Shown: positions 50,616 to 59,275, counted from the stretch's first letter. The stretch is 64,000 nt of DNA from Saccharopolyspora erythraea NRRL 2338 (GCF_000062885.1 NC_009142.1:5755584-5819583); one strand, 5' to 3'. The notes: a model not told the origin generated them from the letters alone. A program made the numbers and translations.

Positions 50616-51779
50616 GTGCACACCTCGGTCGCGCTCCTGCTGGAACTCGGGATCGTGCTCGCCGTCCTCGGCGCGGCGGGCACGATCACCCGCCGGTTCG
50701 GGGTGTCGCCGGTCCCGCTGTACCTGCTGGTGGGGCTGCTGATGGGCGAGGGCGGCGTCGCGCCGCTGCCCGCCGCCGGTGAGTTCATCGAGGTCGGGGC
50801 CTCGATCGGGGTCGTGCTCCTGCTGCTGAGCCTGGGGCTGGAGTTCTCCGTGGAGGAGTTCACCGTCACCCTGCGCAGGCACGTGCCCTCCGGGCTGGTC
50901 GACATGGTCGCCAACGCCGCACCCGGTGCGCTGACCGGGTGGCTGCTGGGGCTGGACGCCACCGGGATCGTCGCGCTGGCCGGGGTCACCTGGGTGTCGT
51001 CGTCGACGATCGTGTCGCGGCTGCTGGACGACCTGCACCGGCTGGCCTACCGGGAGACGCCGGTCGTGCTGTCGATCCTGCTGCTGGAGGACTTCGCGAT
51101 GGCGGTCTACCTGCCGATCCTGGCGGTGCTGGCGGCAGGCGGCGGCCTGCTGCACGGTATGGCCAGCGTCGCGGTGGCGGTCGGCGTGCTCGCGGTCGCG
51201 CTGGCGGTCTCGCACCGCTGGGGCCACCGCGTCGGACGCCTCGTCGACGACCGCGACACCGAGCAGTTGCTCCTGCGGATCATCGGCCTGTCCCTGATCG
51301 TGGCGGCGGCCGCCGAGCTCGCCGGGACCTCGGCCGCGGTCGGGGCGTTCCTGGTCGGGCTGGCGGTCACCGGGCCGCTGGCCAGCCGGCTGCGCGTTGT
51401 CATCGCACCGCTGCGCGACCTGTTCGCGGCGGCGTTCTTCCTGGCGATCGGGCTCTCGATGCCGCCTGCCACGCTGGTGCCGCTGCTACCGGTCGCACTC
51501 GCGCTGGCCGTGGTCTCCACCGGCACCAAGATCCTCACCGGGTGGTACGCGGCGGGGCGCCACGGCGCCGGGCCGCGGGGCAGGCTGCGCGCGGGAACCG
51601 TGCTGTCCGTGCGCGGTGAGTTCTCGATCATCATCGTCGGCCTGGTCGCCCTGCCGGGAAGCCCGCTGGGGCCGCTGGCCACCGCCTACGTGCTGGTGCT
51701 GGCGATCGCGGGACCGCTGCTCACCTGGTGGGTCAGCCCACCGCCGGTCCGGCGCTTCCGCCCCGAACCGGCGGTGTGA
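50616..51779 (+). CDS. CPA2 cation:proton antiporter (KefB/KhtU-like)
   Basis: 387 residues from GTG 50616, about twelve helices. CPA2 marks: VPLYLLVGLLMGEGG, SIGVVLLLLSLGLEFSVEEF, LAGVTWVSSSTIVSRLLDD, VVLSILLLEDFAMAVYLPILAVL, and GTSAAVGAFLVGLAV. No C-terminal RCK domain; this is supplied by the preceding subunit. It exchanges K+ (or another cation) for protons. The last 294 nt are overlapped by the antisense end of the convergent amidohydrolase frame. Confidence 0.88.
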   Translation: MHTSVALLLELGIVLAVLGAAGTITRRFGVSPVPLYLLVGLLMGEGGVAPLPAAGEFIEVGASIGVVLLLLSLGLEFSVEEFTVTLRRHVPSGLVDMVANAAPGALTGWLLGLDATGIVALAGVTWVSSSTIVSRLLDDLHRLAYRETPVVLSILLLEDFAMAVYLPILAVLAAGGGLLHGMASVAVAVGVLAVALAVSHRWGHRVGRLVDDRDTEQLLLRIIGLSLIVAAAAELAGTSAAVGAFLVGLAVTGPLASRLRVVIAPLRDLFAAAFFLAIGLSMPPATLVPLLPVALALAVVSTGTKILTGWYAAGRHGAGPRGRLRAGTVLSVRGEFSIIIVGLVALPGSPLGPLATAYVLVLAIAGPLLTWWVSPPPVRRFRPEPAV

Positions 51780-53051
51780 GCGGCGGGCGCGCCGCACCGG
51801 GGCGGACAGGTTCGTCCGCCGGGTCGGCAGTCCGTGGTCACTTCGCTCGGTGCAACCCGCCTGCGACCCTGGTCCGCGCGACGAGCGGCCGCGGTGGAAC
51901 ACCGCGCGGTCCTCGCCGGCCTGCGCGACCGCCGTGCCGAGATCACCCGCCTTCACGGCCATCAGCTCCGCGGGATCGCCCGGCCGGATCCGCACCGGCG
52001 GGTGGCCGAGCACCTGCCGCGCCTTGTCCGTCACCGCCTCGTAGGCCTCGGCCGGGGTGAAGTGACCGGCGCTGACCAGCAGCGAGGCGACCTCGAAGGG
52101 GTCGGCGCGGCCGACCGCGTTGAACGGGTCGCGCCAGTTGCCGCCCCCGCCGGCCAGCACCGCGCCGGCCTCGCGCAGCGCCTCGACCGCGGTCAGCGCC
52201 CGCGGCACGCGCGTGCCGGCCTGACGCCCCTGGAGGTAGAGGTTGGTGTGCGGCAGCGCGACCACCGCGGCGGCCACCTCGGCGGAGACCCGCCGCGCGG
52301 TGGCGGGGTCCTGCTGGCCGAGGCTGACGCAGTGCGAGGCGGTGACCCTGCCGCCCATCCCCGTCCGCGCCGTCTCGGCCGCCAGCTCGCGCAGCGACAG
52401 CACGGCCGGGTCGGTGGTCTCGTCGGTGTGCAGGTCGACCAGCCTGCCGTGCTCCCGCGCCGCGACCAGGTACTCCCGCATCGCCTGCGCCGGGTCGGGG
52501 TCCACGTAGGGCACGCCGCCGACCGCGTCGGCGCCCATCCGCAGCCCGTTGCCCCTGCCGGTGTCGGCGTGGCTGCGCACGGCGGTGTAGCCGTGCCGCA
52601 CCGCCATCTCCAGGGCCGCCGAGGCACGCACGCGGATGTCCTCGTCCGGGATTCCCGCCGCAGCGGCCGTGATCGCGTCCTTCGCCCCGTCCAGCTCACC
52701 GGTCGGGTTCGGCACGCGGTCGCCGAGCAGCGCCTTGTCGAGGTGGGCGTGGGTCTCCACGGCGGAGGGCTGCGGAAGGTAGCCGGTGAGGTCCAGTTCG
52801 GGTGCCCCGTTCGCGACGGCGTCGACCGCGGCGATCCTCCCCTGCTCCAGCAGGACGTCGGTCCGCCGCCCGCCGGCCAGCCGCACCCCGCGCAGCAGCA
52901 GCGGACCACCCCTGGCTGCGACAGCGTCCGGTTCTTCCACAGTGGACTGGCTGGTCGAGACCGGCGTGCACGCGGCCGGCCCGGTGGCCGCGACCGCGCC
53001 CAGCACAGCGCGCCGCGAGACCGCGGCGGGCCCGTTCGGAGATCGGGTCAT
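51486..53051 (-). CDS. Exported cytosine-deaminase-like amidohydrolase (probable C-terminal frameshift)
   Basis: Open for 521 residues from ATG 53051. Tat-type signal SRRAVLGAVAATGPAAC: twin Arg, lipobox Cys about 28. Metal-dependent hydrolase sites: VETHAHLDKALL, VRSHADTG, LVDLHTDET, ASHCVSLGQQD and NWRDPFN, as in CodA-type deaminases. The homology ends near residue 388 (DRAVFHRGR); the last 130 residues are antisense to the antiporter gene and look like shadow translation. A one-base correction near 51892 gives GRLVARTRVAGG and a stop at 51838, a normal end. Probably a deaminase or amidase on an outside-cell cyclic substrate. Confidence 0.75.
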   Translation of the reverse strand: MTRSPNGPAAVSRRAVLGAVAATGPAACTPVSTSQSTVEEPDAVAARGGPLLLRGVRLAGGRRTDVLLEQGRIAAVDAVANGAPELDLTGYLPQPSAVETHAHLDKALLGDRVPNPTGELDGAKDAITAAAAGIPDEDIRVRASAALEMAVRHGYTAVRSHADTGRGNGLRMGADAVGGVPYVDPDPAQAMREYLVAAREHGRLVDLHTDETTDPAVLSLRELAAETARTGMGGRVTASHCVSLGQQDPATARRVSAEVAAAVVALPHTNLYLQGRQAGTRVPRALTAVEALREAGAVLAGGGGNWRDPFNAVGRADPFEVASLLVSAGHFTPAEAYEAVTDKARQVLGHPPVRIRPGDPAELMAVKAGDLGTAVAQAGEDRAVFHRGRSSRGPGSQAGCTERSDHGLPTRRTNLSAPVRRARRSHRRFGAEAPDRRWADPPGEQRSRDRQHQHVGGGQRPQRASRQGDQADDDDRELTAHGQHGSRAQPAPRPGAVAPRRVPPGEDLGAGGDHGQRECDR

Positions 53052-53150
53052 GATGTCTCCCGTACCTGAAGCGGACGCCGTCGGCCACTCGTGACGGGCG
53101 TCCCTGGGAGCGGTTCGGAGGCTCCCTCCGCTCCGGCCGGGAAGATCACG

Positions 53151-53168
53151 TTATCGCCGCGGCGATAA
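53151..53168. promoter_or_regulatory. 18-bp perfect palindrome, operator candidate
   Basis: TTATCGCCGCGGCGATAA, a perfect palindrome 100 nt upstream of the amidohydrolase start and 335 nt before the amino-acid permease. AT ends and GC core make it a typical operator for a TetR- or MarR-type dimer. No regulator gene is adjacent. Confidence 0.65.
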
Positions 53169-53335
53169 GCCTCGGCACCCCCGAACGCCCTCTCGCACCA
53201 GCGCCGCTCGGAGCACCCGGGCTACTTCCGCGGGCTTCGGCAAGCCGGACGCGCACCTCACCATCACTGGCGCTGAGAAGAAGAAATTCCCGACAGACGA
53301 CCCGAATTCGGCGTTACTTCCCGTTCACGTCCCTG

Positions 53336-53365
53336 TTGACGTCAGAATCTTGGACTCCATAGGGT
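53336..53365 (+). promoter_or_regulatory. Sigma-70-type promoter of the amino-acid permease
   Basis: TTGACG at 53336-53341 and TAGGGT at 53360-53365 with 18 nt between, in a relatively AT-rich part of the 451-nt gap. The permease start is 138 nt further, giving a leader of about 130 nt. Confidence 0.5.
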
Positions 53366-53502
53366 CTGCCCACCCGGCGTGACCCACCGCACCGGGCTGG
53401 ACCGGCGACCCGGTGTCAGACCACCGCAACCCCTCGTTCACCATCTGTCCCGCCGCGAAAACCGCTCGCCCGAGCCACGGGCGCACCCGCGAGGAGCACC
53501 GC

Positions 53503-54990
53503 ATGCCAAGGCAGGCACTCGACGCAAGCAGGCTGCTGCGCCGCAAGCCGATCAGCACCCTGCACGCCGAGACCGGAACCGAGACCGGCGGCGGCGAGCT
53601 CCGCCGTTCGCTGGGCGTGGTCCGGCTGACCATGATCGGCGTCGGCTCCACCGTGGGCACCGGCATCTTCTTCGTCCTCAACGAGGCGGTGCCGAAGGCG
53701 GGACCGGCCGTGGTGCTCTCGTTCATCATCGCCGGCATCACCGCGGCCCTGACCGCGCTGTGCTACGCCGAGCTGGCCTCGGCGATCCCGGTCTCGGGGG
53801 CGTCCTACACCTACGCCTACGCGACGCTGGGCGAGCTCATCGCCTACGTCGTCGGGGCGTGCCTGATCCTGGAGTACGGGGTGGCCGCGTCGGCGGTCGC
53901 GGTCGGGTGGGGCGAGTACCTCAACCGCCTGCTGGGCGACACCGTCGGCTGGCAGATCCCGGAAGCGCTCAGCGCCCCTCCGGGCGAGGGCGGCGTGCTC
54001 AACGTGCCGTCGGCGGTGCTGGTGATGCTGTGCTGCTTCCTGCTGGTGCGCGGCGCCAAGGAGTCGGCGACGATCAACGCGATCACGGTGTTCATCAAGC
54101 TCGGGGTGCTGCTGCTGTTCGTGGTGGTGGCGATGATGGCCTTCAACGACGCCAACGCCCAGCCCTTCGCGCCCTTCGGTTTCGCAGGCGTCGGCACGGC
54201 CGCCTCCATGGTCTTCTTCTCCTACATCGGCATGGACACCGTGTCCACGGCGGGCGAGGAGGTCCGCAACCCGCGGCGCACGCTGCCGCTGGCGCTGTTC
54301 TGGTCGATCGTCATCGTCACCACCATCTACATCCTGGTGGCCGTGGCCGGCGTCGGCGCCCAGTCGTGGCGGGCGTTCGAGGGCCAGGACGCCGGTCTGG
54401 CGGCGATCCTGAGCAACCTCACCGGCTCGGGCTGGGCGGCGGTCGTGCTCGCGCTCGGCGGCGTCATCTCGATCTTCGGCGTCACCCTGACCACGATCTA
54501 CGGCCAGACCCGCGTGCTGTTCTCGATGGGCCGCGACGGCATGCTGCCGGAGAGCTTCCACAAGGTGAACCCGCGCAGCCGCACGCCCGTGCGCAACACC
54601 GTCATCGTGTCGGCCTTCGTCGGGCTGCTGGCCGCGGTGGTGCCGCTGAGCACGCTGTCCAACCTCACCAGCATGGGCACCCTGGTGGCGTTCGCCGTCG
54701 TGTCGGCGGGCGTGCTGGTGCTGCGCCGCACCCGCCCGGACCTCGAGCGCGGCTTCCGGGTGCCGGGCGGGCCGGTCATCCCGGTGCTGAGCATCGCGGC
54801 GTGCCTGTACCTGATCTACGAGTTGCCGCTGGAGACCTACCTGATGTTCGCGGTGTGGATCGCGGTGGCGCTGGTCTGGTACTTCACCTACAGCGTGAAG
54901 CACTCCCGGCTCAACGACACGGCCGCGGCGGGGCCAGAATTGGCCGATGACGGACGAGCGAGCGACGCTGCGAGTCCGGATCGACCCTGA
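53503..54990 (+). CDS. APC family amino-acid permease
   Basis: 495 residues from ATG 53503 (GAGGAG, about 7 nt). LRRSLGVVRLTMIGVGSTVGTGIFFVLNEAVPKAGPAVVLSFIIAG starts the transporter; then YAELASAIPVSGASYTYAYATLGELIAYVVGACLILEYGV and FSYIGMDTVSTAGEEVRNPRRTLPLALFWSI, characteristic of the cationic amino-acid (YfnA/CAT-like) branch. Twelve or more helices. It probably takes up a basic or neutral amino acid. Its last 44 nt overlap the next gene in another frame. Confidence 0.87.
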   Translation: MPRQALDASRLLRRKPISTLHAETGTETGGGELRRSLGVVRLTMIGVGSTVGTGIFFVLNEAVPKAGPAVVLSFIIAGITAALTALCYAELASAIPVSGASYTYAYATLGELIAYVVGACLILEYGVAASAVAVGWGEYLNRLLGDTVGWQIPEALSAPPGEGGVLNVPSAVLVMLCCFLLVRGAKESATINAITVFIKLGVLLLFVVVAMMAFNDANAQPFAPFGFAGVGTAASMVFFSYIGMDTVSTAGEEVRNPRRTLPLALFWSIVIVTTIYILVAVAGVGAQSWRAFEGQDAGLAAILSNLTGSGWAAVVLALGGVISIFGVTLTTIYGQTRVLFSMGRDGMLPESFHKVNPRSRTPVRNTVIVSAFVGLLAAVVPLSTLSNLTSMGTLVAFAVVSAGVLVLRRTRPDLERGFRVPGGPVIPVLSIAACLYLIYELPLETYLMFAVWIAVALVWYFTYSVKHSRLNDTAAAGPELADDGRASDAASPDRP

Positions 54991-55675
54991 CCTGTGGCTG
55001 TTCGTGGCACCGCGGCACCGGGTCGGGCAGGTCGCGGTGCCCCACGACGGGACGGCGACCCTCGGCCACGTCACCGAGTCGCTCGGGGTGCCGCTGACCG
55101 AGGTCGGCGAACTGCTCGTGGACGGCACCGCGCGGGAGTCCGGTCGCCGGGCGGAGGCGGGGACGACGGTGGAGGTCCGGCCGGTGCGGCGACCGCAGCC
55201 CGCCCCGCCGCGCTTCCTGCTCGACGTCCACCTCGGCAAGCTGGCACGGCGCCTGCGGCTGCTGGGGGTCGACACGGCCTACCGCAACGACGCCGATGAC
55301 GACGAGCTGATCGAACGCGCGGCCCGCGAGCACCGGGTGCTGCTCACCCAGGACCGCGGGCTGCTCCGCCGCCGTGCGCTGCGCGCCGGCGCCTACGTGC
55401 GCGGGACCGATCCGGCCGGGCAGCTCACCGACGTGCTCGACCGCTTCGCTCCCCCGCTGGCGCCGTGGACGCGCTGCACCTCCTGCAACGGCGAGCTGGC
55501 CGCCGTGCCCAAGCAGGAGGTGCTGCCGGAGATCCAGCCGGGCACGCGGCGCTACTACGACGACTACGCGCGCTGCCGCGACTGCGGGCGCGTCTATTGG
55601 CGCGGGGCGCACTCGCGGCGCATCGACGGGATCATCCGCGCCGCGCGGTCGGTGCACCCCGACGGGTTCAGCTGA
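54947..55675 (+). CDS. Mut7-C RNase-domain protein with ubiquitin-like N-terminus
   Basis: 242 residues. N-terminal half is a ThiS/MoaD-like beta-grasp domain (LRVRIDPDLWLFVAPRHR...VGELLVDGTARESGRR). The C-terminal half, PRFLLDVHLGKLARRLRLLGVDTAYRNDADDDELIERAAREHRVLLTQDRGLLRR, is the PIN-like Mut7-C nuclease fold with conserved Asp residues, followed by a zinc ribbon CTSCNGEL...CRDCGRVYWRG. Probable RNase or RNA-binding protein. Overlaps the permease end by 44 nt and the convergent lipase by 8 nt. Confidence 0.9.
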   Translation: MTDERATLRVRIDPDLWLFVAPRHRVGQVAVPHDGTATLGHVTESLGVPLTEVGELLVDGTARESGRRAEAGTTVEVRPVRRPQPAPPRFLLDVHLGKLARRLRLLGVDTAYRNDADDDELIERAAREHRVLLTQDRGLLRRRALRAGAYVRGTDPAGQLTDVLDRFAPPLAPWTRCTSCNGELAAVPKQEVLPEIQPGTRRYYDDYARCRDCGRVYWRGAHSRRIDGIIRAARSVHPDGFS

Positions 55676-56348
55676 CGAAAGCGGCGACCTGGTCGTAGAC
55701 CTCGCGGTTGCGAACCAGGTCCACGTGGTGCACGCAGCCGACCCGGACGTTGGTCGCGCCCTCCAGCACCGCCGACCGCGCGGGCTGGACCACTCCGTCG
55801 CAGTCGGACCAGAAGTTGCCGTAGTTGGCCGCACCGTGCGTCTCGTCGTCGGCGTTGAGCGCGTTGAGGAACTCCGAGCCGGGGCGCATCTCCTGGCAGG
55901 CCACGTCCGCGCACAGCCGCGCCGTGTCGGTGCCGTGGTTGGGCGCGCCGAGGCCGACCCAGTCGTCGACCACGTCGGCACCGCCGAGGAATTTCATCCA
56001 GTGCCGGGAGTTCAAGGCCCCCATCGAGTGACTGACGACGTCGACCTTGCTCGCGCGCGTCTTGGCCAGCACGTCGCCGACGTAGGCGTCCAGGCGTTCG
56101 GCGGCTTGGGCGTTGGAGATGCCGGCGGGGTACTCGAAGGCGTGCAGCCGGTCCTGGGCGTAGCCGCTCGCGGCGAACTTGGACTTCATGTCGTCCCACG
56201 TCGCGGCCTGGCCCCGGTAGCCGTGCACGAAAACGATCGGATCGCCCGCCTGCGCCATCGCCGGCTGGGGCGCGACCACCGCGGCCACCGTCGTCAGCAC
56301 CACCGCCGAAGCGATCCGAACCAGCGACCTCACAACTGCCTCCCGCAC
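55668..56348 (-). CDS. Secreted lipase/esterase, alpha/beta hydrolase (LipA/EstA type)
   Basis: 226 residues. Signal peptide of about 33 residues ends APQPAMAQA. The mature enzyme reads DPIVFVHGYRGQAATWDDMKSKF, nucleophile elbow VSHSMGALNSR (Ser108), GLGAPNHGTDTARL, the acid in DCDGVVQPARSAVL and final His in VHHVDLVRN, as in small secreted triacylglycerol lipases. Several Cys (C146, C150 region, C183) could form disulfides. It acts outside the cell. The stop overlaps Mut7-C by 8 nt. Confidence 0.88.
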   Translation of the reverse strand: MREAVVRSLVRIASAVVLTTVAAVVAPQPAMAQAGDPIVFVHGYRGQAATWDDMKSKFAASGYAQDRLHAFEYPAGISNAQAAERLDAYVGDVLAKTRASKVDVVSHSMGALNSRHWMKFLGGADVVDDWVGLGAPNHGTDTARLCADVACQEMRPGSEFLNALNADDETHGAANYGNFWSDCDGVVQPARSAVLEGATNVRVGCVHHVDLVRNREVYDQVAAFVS

Positions 56349-56487
56349 TCTCGATCACCACATCGAGCTCAAACTAGGCCGGAGGGGTGCGGGGTGCAGC
56401 TCCTTCGGGGGCCTGGTCCCCGTACGGTGGTGGCGCTTCCCCCCAACGTGGACGGTCGGCGCCCCGGAGATCACCCGAAGCGGTGAC

Positions 56488-56498
56488 GAAACGCTTTC
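56488..56498. promoter_or_regulatory. LacI-like dyad between lipase and small ORF
   Basis: GAAACGCTTTC within GGTGA...TCACC (56482-56501). The GAAA-CGC-TTTC form is like LacI-family sites. It lies 140 nt upstream of the lipase and about 83 nt before the small reading frame at 56581. Confidence 0.35.
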
Positions 56499-56580
56499 AC
56501 CAGCGGGAATTTCACTGTAGCGCGATACCGTGCTCGCGAACGCACACCCGCTGCCGAATCCGGGAGGCATGGGCGAAGTG

Positions 56581-56745
56581 ATGCGACGACTCGTACCGGT
56601 GGCGGGGCTGCTCGCCGCCGCGATCGCCGGGTACCTGGGCGTGTACCGGCTCGGGCGCTGGCTGGACGAGCCCGTCCAGTTCTCCCCGCGGGAGCGGGAC
56701 GAAACCGGCTCCGGGCAACGGACTCCCGCGCGGGACACCGCCTGA
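56581..56745 (+). CDS. Small single-helix membrane protein (uncertain)
   Basis: 54 residues: MRRLVPVAGLLAAAIAGYLGVYRLGRWLDEP, a positive start and one helix, then a polar tail. GGGAGG is 13 nt before ATG 56581 (or 10 nt before GTG 56578); the in-frame ATG 56569 sits too close to that site. No family recognised. It may be a small membrane subunit or a chance frame. Confidence 0.4.
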   Translation: MRRLVPVAGLLAAAIAGYLGVYRLGRWLDEPVQFSPRERDETGSGQRTPARDTA

Positions 56746-56818
56746 GGAATCTGGGTTCGGAGCGGCGCAGCCGCCGAAACCGCTACCAAGGCGAGTGCAC
56801 AGACTCAGCCCCTGACAT

Positions 56819-56854
56819 GTCGTGGGCCCGGCGGCGCACCGGCGGGCCCACGAC
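56819..56854 (-). terminator. Terminator of the SGNH lipase gene
   Basis: GTCGTGGGCCCG (56819-56830) pairs with CGGGCCCACGAC (56843-56854). The inner GCGGCGCACCGG is partly self-pairing. Starts 10 nt after the lipase stop on the minus strand. Confidence 0.8.
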
Positions 56855-56863
56855 GTCGTGCCG

Positions 56864-57670
56864 TCAGCCGGTGACCGAGTTCAGCACCGGCAGGTAGCCC
56901 TCCGCGTAGCCGGAGGTGTTCGGGTGGAACGACTCCTGCAGCGGGTTGCTCGGCCCGTTGATCCATTCCGAGCTGCTGCACACGCCGTGGCCCTCGAAGG
57001 CGTCGCGCGTGTCGGCGTAGGTGAAGCCCGCCGCCGAGGCGCGCTCGCTGATGACCTCGGCGAGCACGTCGGCCCCGGCGTTGATCCGCTGCCGCTTGGC
57101 CTCGGAGAAGCCGGGAATGCCGCAACCGCCGGTCGGCTGGTTCAGCCGGGGGTAGCCGAGCACGACGACCTCGGCGTTGGGCGCGGCCTGCTTGATGTTG
57201 GCGTAGGTGGTGTCGAGCTTGCCGGGCAGCTCGCTGCGGCCCTTCTCCTCGGCTGCGCTGACCGCGTTGTCGCAGCCCTCGTCGTTGCCGAGCAGGCAGT
57301 CCTGCACGACGCTGGAGAACCCGACATCGTTGCCGCCGACCGAGATGGTCACCAGGGTGGTGTCGGCGCCGAGCCCGTCGAGCTGGCCGGAGTTGACGTC
57401 GTCGGTGGTCGCGCCGGAGCAGGCGTTGAAGGTGAAGCTGTCCACGCCGTGGGCGTCGGCCCACAGCTGGGCGTAGGACTTGGGGCTGCGCAGGCAGTCC
57501 CCGCTGTCCTCGAAGTATTCCCGGCTGCCCACCCCGGAGGAGTAGGAGTCGCCGAGTGCGACGTAGTTGGTTGCCGCGTCGGCCGCGAACGCCGGCGCCG
57601 CGATGACGGTGGTCGCGAGGGTCATGGCGGTCGCCGCGGTGACGCACGCGGCCTGCCGTAAGTAGTGCAT
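56864..57670 (-). CDS. Secreted SGNH-hydrolase lipase (Streptomyces-type)
   Basis: 268 residues from ATG 57670 with GGAGG 9 nt upstream. Signal peptide to AFAADA. Block I GDSYSSG (40-46, Ser42), GGND (112-115), and SFHPNTSGYAEGYLP with catalytic His. Six Cys including FNACSGATTD and QDCLLGNDEGC agree with three disulfides as in S. rimosus / S. coelicolor extracellular lipases of the same length. It hydrolyses acyl esters outside the cell. Upstream 198 nt hold the promoter, no recognised operator. Confidence 0.92.
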   Translation of the reverse strand: MHYLRQAACVTAATAMTLATTVIAAPAFAADAATNYVALGDSYSSGVGSREYFEDSGDCLRSPKSYAQLWADAHGVDSFTFNACSGATTDDVNSGQLDGLGADTTLVTISVGGNDVGFSSVVQDCLLGNDEGCDNAVSAAEEKGRSELPGKLDTTYANIKQAAPNAEVVVLGYPRLNQPTGGCGIPGFSEAKRQRINAGADVLAEVISERASAAGFTYADTRDAFEGHGVCSSSEWINGPSNPLQESFHPNTSGYAEGYLPVLNSVTG

Positions 57671-57868
57671 GCAGCTGCCTCCGGAATCGAAGAGCTCGGA
57701 CAAAGCAGGCGGACCGCATCGATTGAACGAGACTTTTCGATCACGCAGGAGAACTTGGCGTATACCCGCCAGTAACGCTGGTTTCCGCGCAGGAAACGTC
57801 GTAGCGCCAAGGCATTCCGGTGCGCCCGTTCATGCGAGCCGGATTCGGCCGAACGGGGGCTCCAGGCG

Positions 57869-59164
57869 TCAGGTCCGCTGTGGACTGCCGGAGGGCCGGT
57901 GCGCGGTGTCGAGCTCGCCCAGCGACCTGCCCGCAGAGTCCGGCATGAACACCACGCCGATCACGCCGAACAGGACCAGCATTCCCATCATGATCGCCGA
58001 CATGCCCCGCAGCCCGAAGGCCGACGAGAGCATCACCGGCACCAGGAAGCTCCACACCCCGAGCACGACGCGCGAGACCGCGAAGGTGATGCCCTGGGCG
58101 GTGCCGCGCAGCACCGTCGGGAACATCTCCTGCGACCAGAGCTTGTAGAACGACTCCCCCGCGCAGGCCGCACCGATGCCGAACAGGACCACGTTGACCA
58201 GCGCCGCGCCGATGCCGACCGGCAGCACCACGAACGCCGCCAGCGCCGCGACCTGCATCAGCGCGCCCACGGCGAACACCGGGCGCCGGTAGCGGGTGTC
58301 GCTGAGCGGCATGAACAGCAGCAGCACCGCGAACGTGGTCAGCACGAAGCTCAGGCTCTGGACCGCGACGCTGGTGGCCTGGTCGGCACCACCCTGCCGT
58401 TGCAGGATGTAGGGCAGGAAGGCGCCGTTGGTCCCGGCCGCGATGTTCCACAGCAGGTACACCGATCCGGTGAACAGCAAGGCCCTGCGGTTGGCGGGCG
58501 TGGCGAGGTCGCGGAGCCTGCTCGCCGCCATCGGGTTCGGGCCGCTCGCGCGCTGCCAGCGCGCGGACTCCACGATGGAGCGCCGCAGCAGCCAGGTGAC
58601 GATCGCGACCACGAACAGGTGCGCGAAGACGATGCGGACGCCCAGCACCCCGAGCGGGGCGAGCGCGAACGCCAGCAGCAGCGTCACCAGCGGCCCGACG
58701 CACCAGGCGATCTGGCTCAGCCCCAGCAACCTGCCGCGCGATCGCGCCGGGGAGAACTCGGCGACCAGCGCCAGCGACGTCGGCAGGTCGGCCCCGACCG
58801 CCAGTCCCACGATCACGTATCCGGCGAACAGCATCGGCAGGTTGACGGCGAAGACGATCCACGCGATGCCGAAGGCGAAGACCAGCAGGTCCCATGCGTA
58901 GATGCGCTTGCGCCCGAACAGGTCGCCGAGCCTGCCGCCGACCAACGCGCCGACCGCGGCCGAGATCGCGTTGCTGCTGAACGCCGTCAGCAAACCCACC
59001 GTCGTGGACCCCAGACCGAGGTAGGACTCCCACAGCGGCAGTCCGGCCGCGGCGGCCACGATCGAGCCCGCGTCGATGTAGGAGGCCATGGCCGCCAGCG
59101 CCGCCCACCGCCACTGGCGCCGGGAAGGTCTGCCGTCCTCGGATCCGTCCGCCGCAGCGACCAT
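57869..59164 (-). CDS. MFS transporter, sugar-porter-like
   Basis: 431 residues, twelve helices. GGRLGDLFGRKRIYAWDLL is the MFS loop; AVGADLPTSLALVAEFSPARSRGRLLGLSQIAWCVGPL and EMFPTVLRGTAQGITFAVSRV are close to the PESPR/PETKG-type signatures of sugar porters. It has the LacI regulator gene 111 nt upstream on the same strand and a LacI operator at 59193, so a sugar or polyol, possibly inositol as the iol locus lacks its own carrier, is the likely substrate. That link is inference. Confidence 0.83.
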   Translation of the reverse strand: MVAAADGSEDGRPSRRQWRWAALAAMASYIDAGSIVAAAAGLPLWESYLGLGSTTVGLLTAFSSNAISAAVGALVGGRLGDLFGRKRIYAWDLLVFAFGIAWIVFAVNLPMLFAGYVIVGLAVGADLPTSLALVAEFSPARSRGRLLGLSQIAWCVGPLVTLLLAFALAPLGVLGVRIVFAHLFVVAIVTWLLRRSIVESARWQRASGPNPMAASRLRDLATPANRRALLFTGSVYLLWNIAAGTNGAFLPYILQRQGGADQATSVAVQSLSFVLTTFAVLLLFMPLSDTRYRRPVFAVGALMQVAALAAFVVLPVGIGAALVNVVLFGIGAACAGESFYKLWSQEMFPTVLRGTAQGITFAVSRVVLGVWSFLVPVMLSSAFGLRGMSAIMMGMLVLFGVIGVVFMPDSAGRSLGELDTAHRPSGSPQRT

Positions 59165-59192
59165 CCCGCGCTCCGTTCGTGAACGACTGGAT

Positions 59193-59204
59193 GAAACGTT
59201 ACAG
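59193..59204. promoter_or_regulatory. LacI-type operator before the MFS gene
   Basis: TGAAACGTTACA, a near-perfect palindrome with central CG (TGwAACGTTwCA), 29 nt upstream of the MFS start. It resembles the site at 60369 upstream of the lacI-family gene. CGTTCGTGAACG (59175-59186) is a second palindrome beside it. Confidence 0.6.
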
Positions 59205-59275
59205 GCACGTCGAGACGACGTTACGAGCCGCGTTGCCGCAGGACAAGGCCCGGAGCGGGGGAACGTGGCGCCGCG

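Noticed and set aside
51486-51837. Real C-terminal domain of the amidohydrolase
   Set aside because: The residues are Arg/Gln/Asp shadow translation opposite antiporter helices; kept only as the formal end of the open frame.
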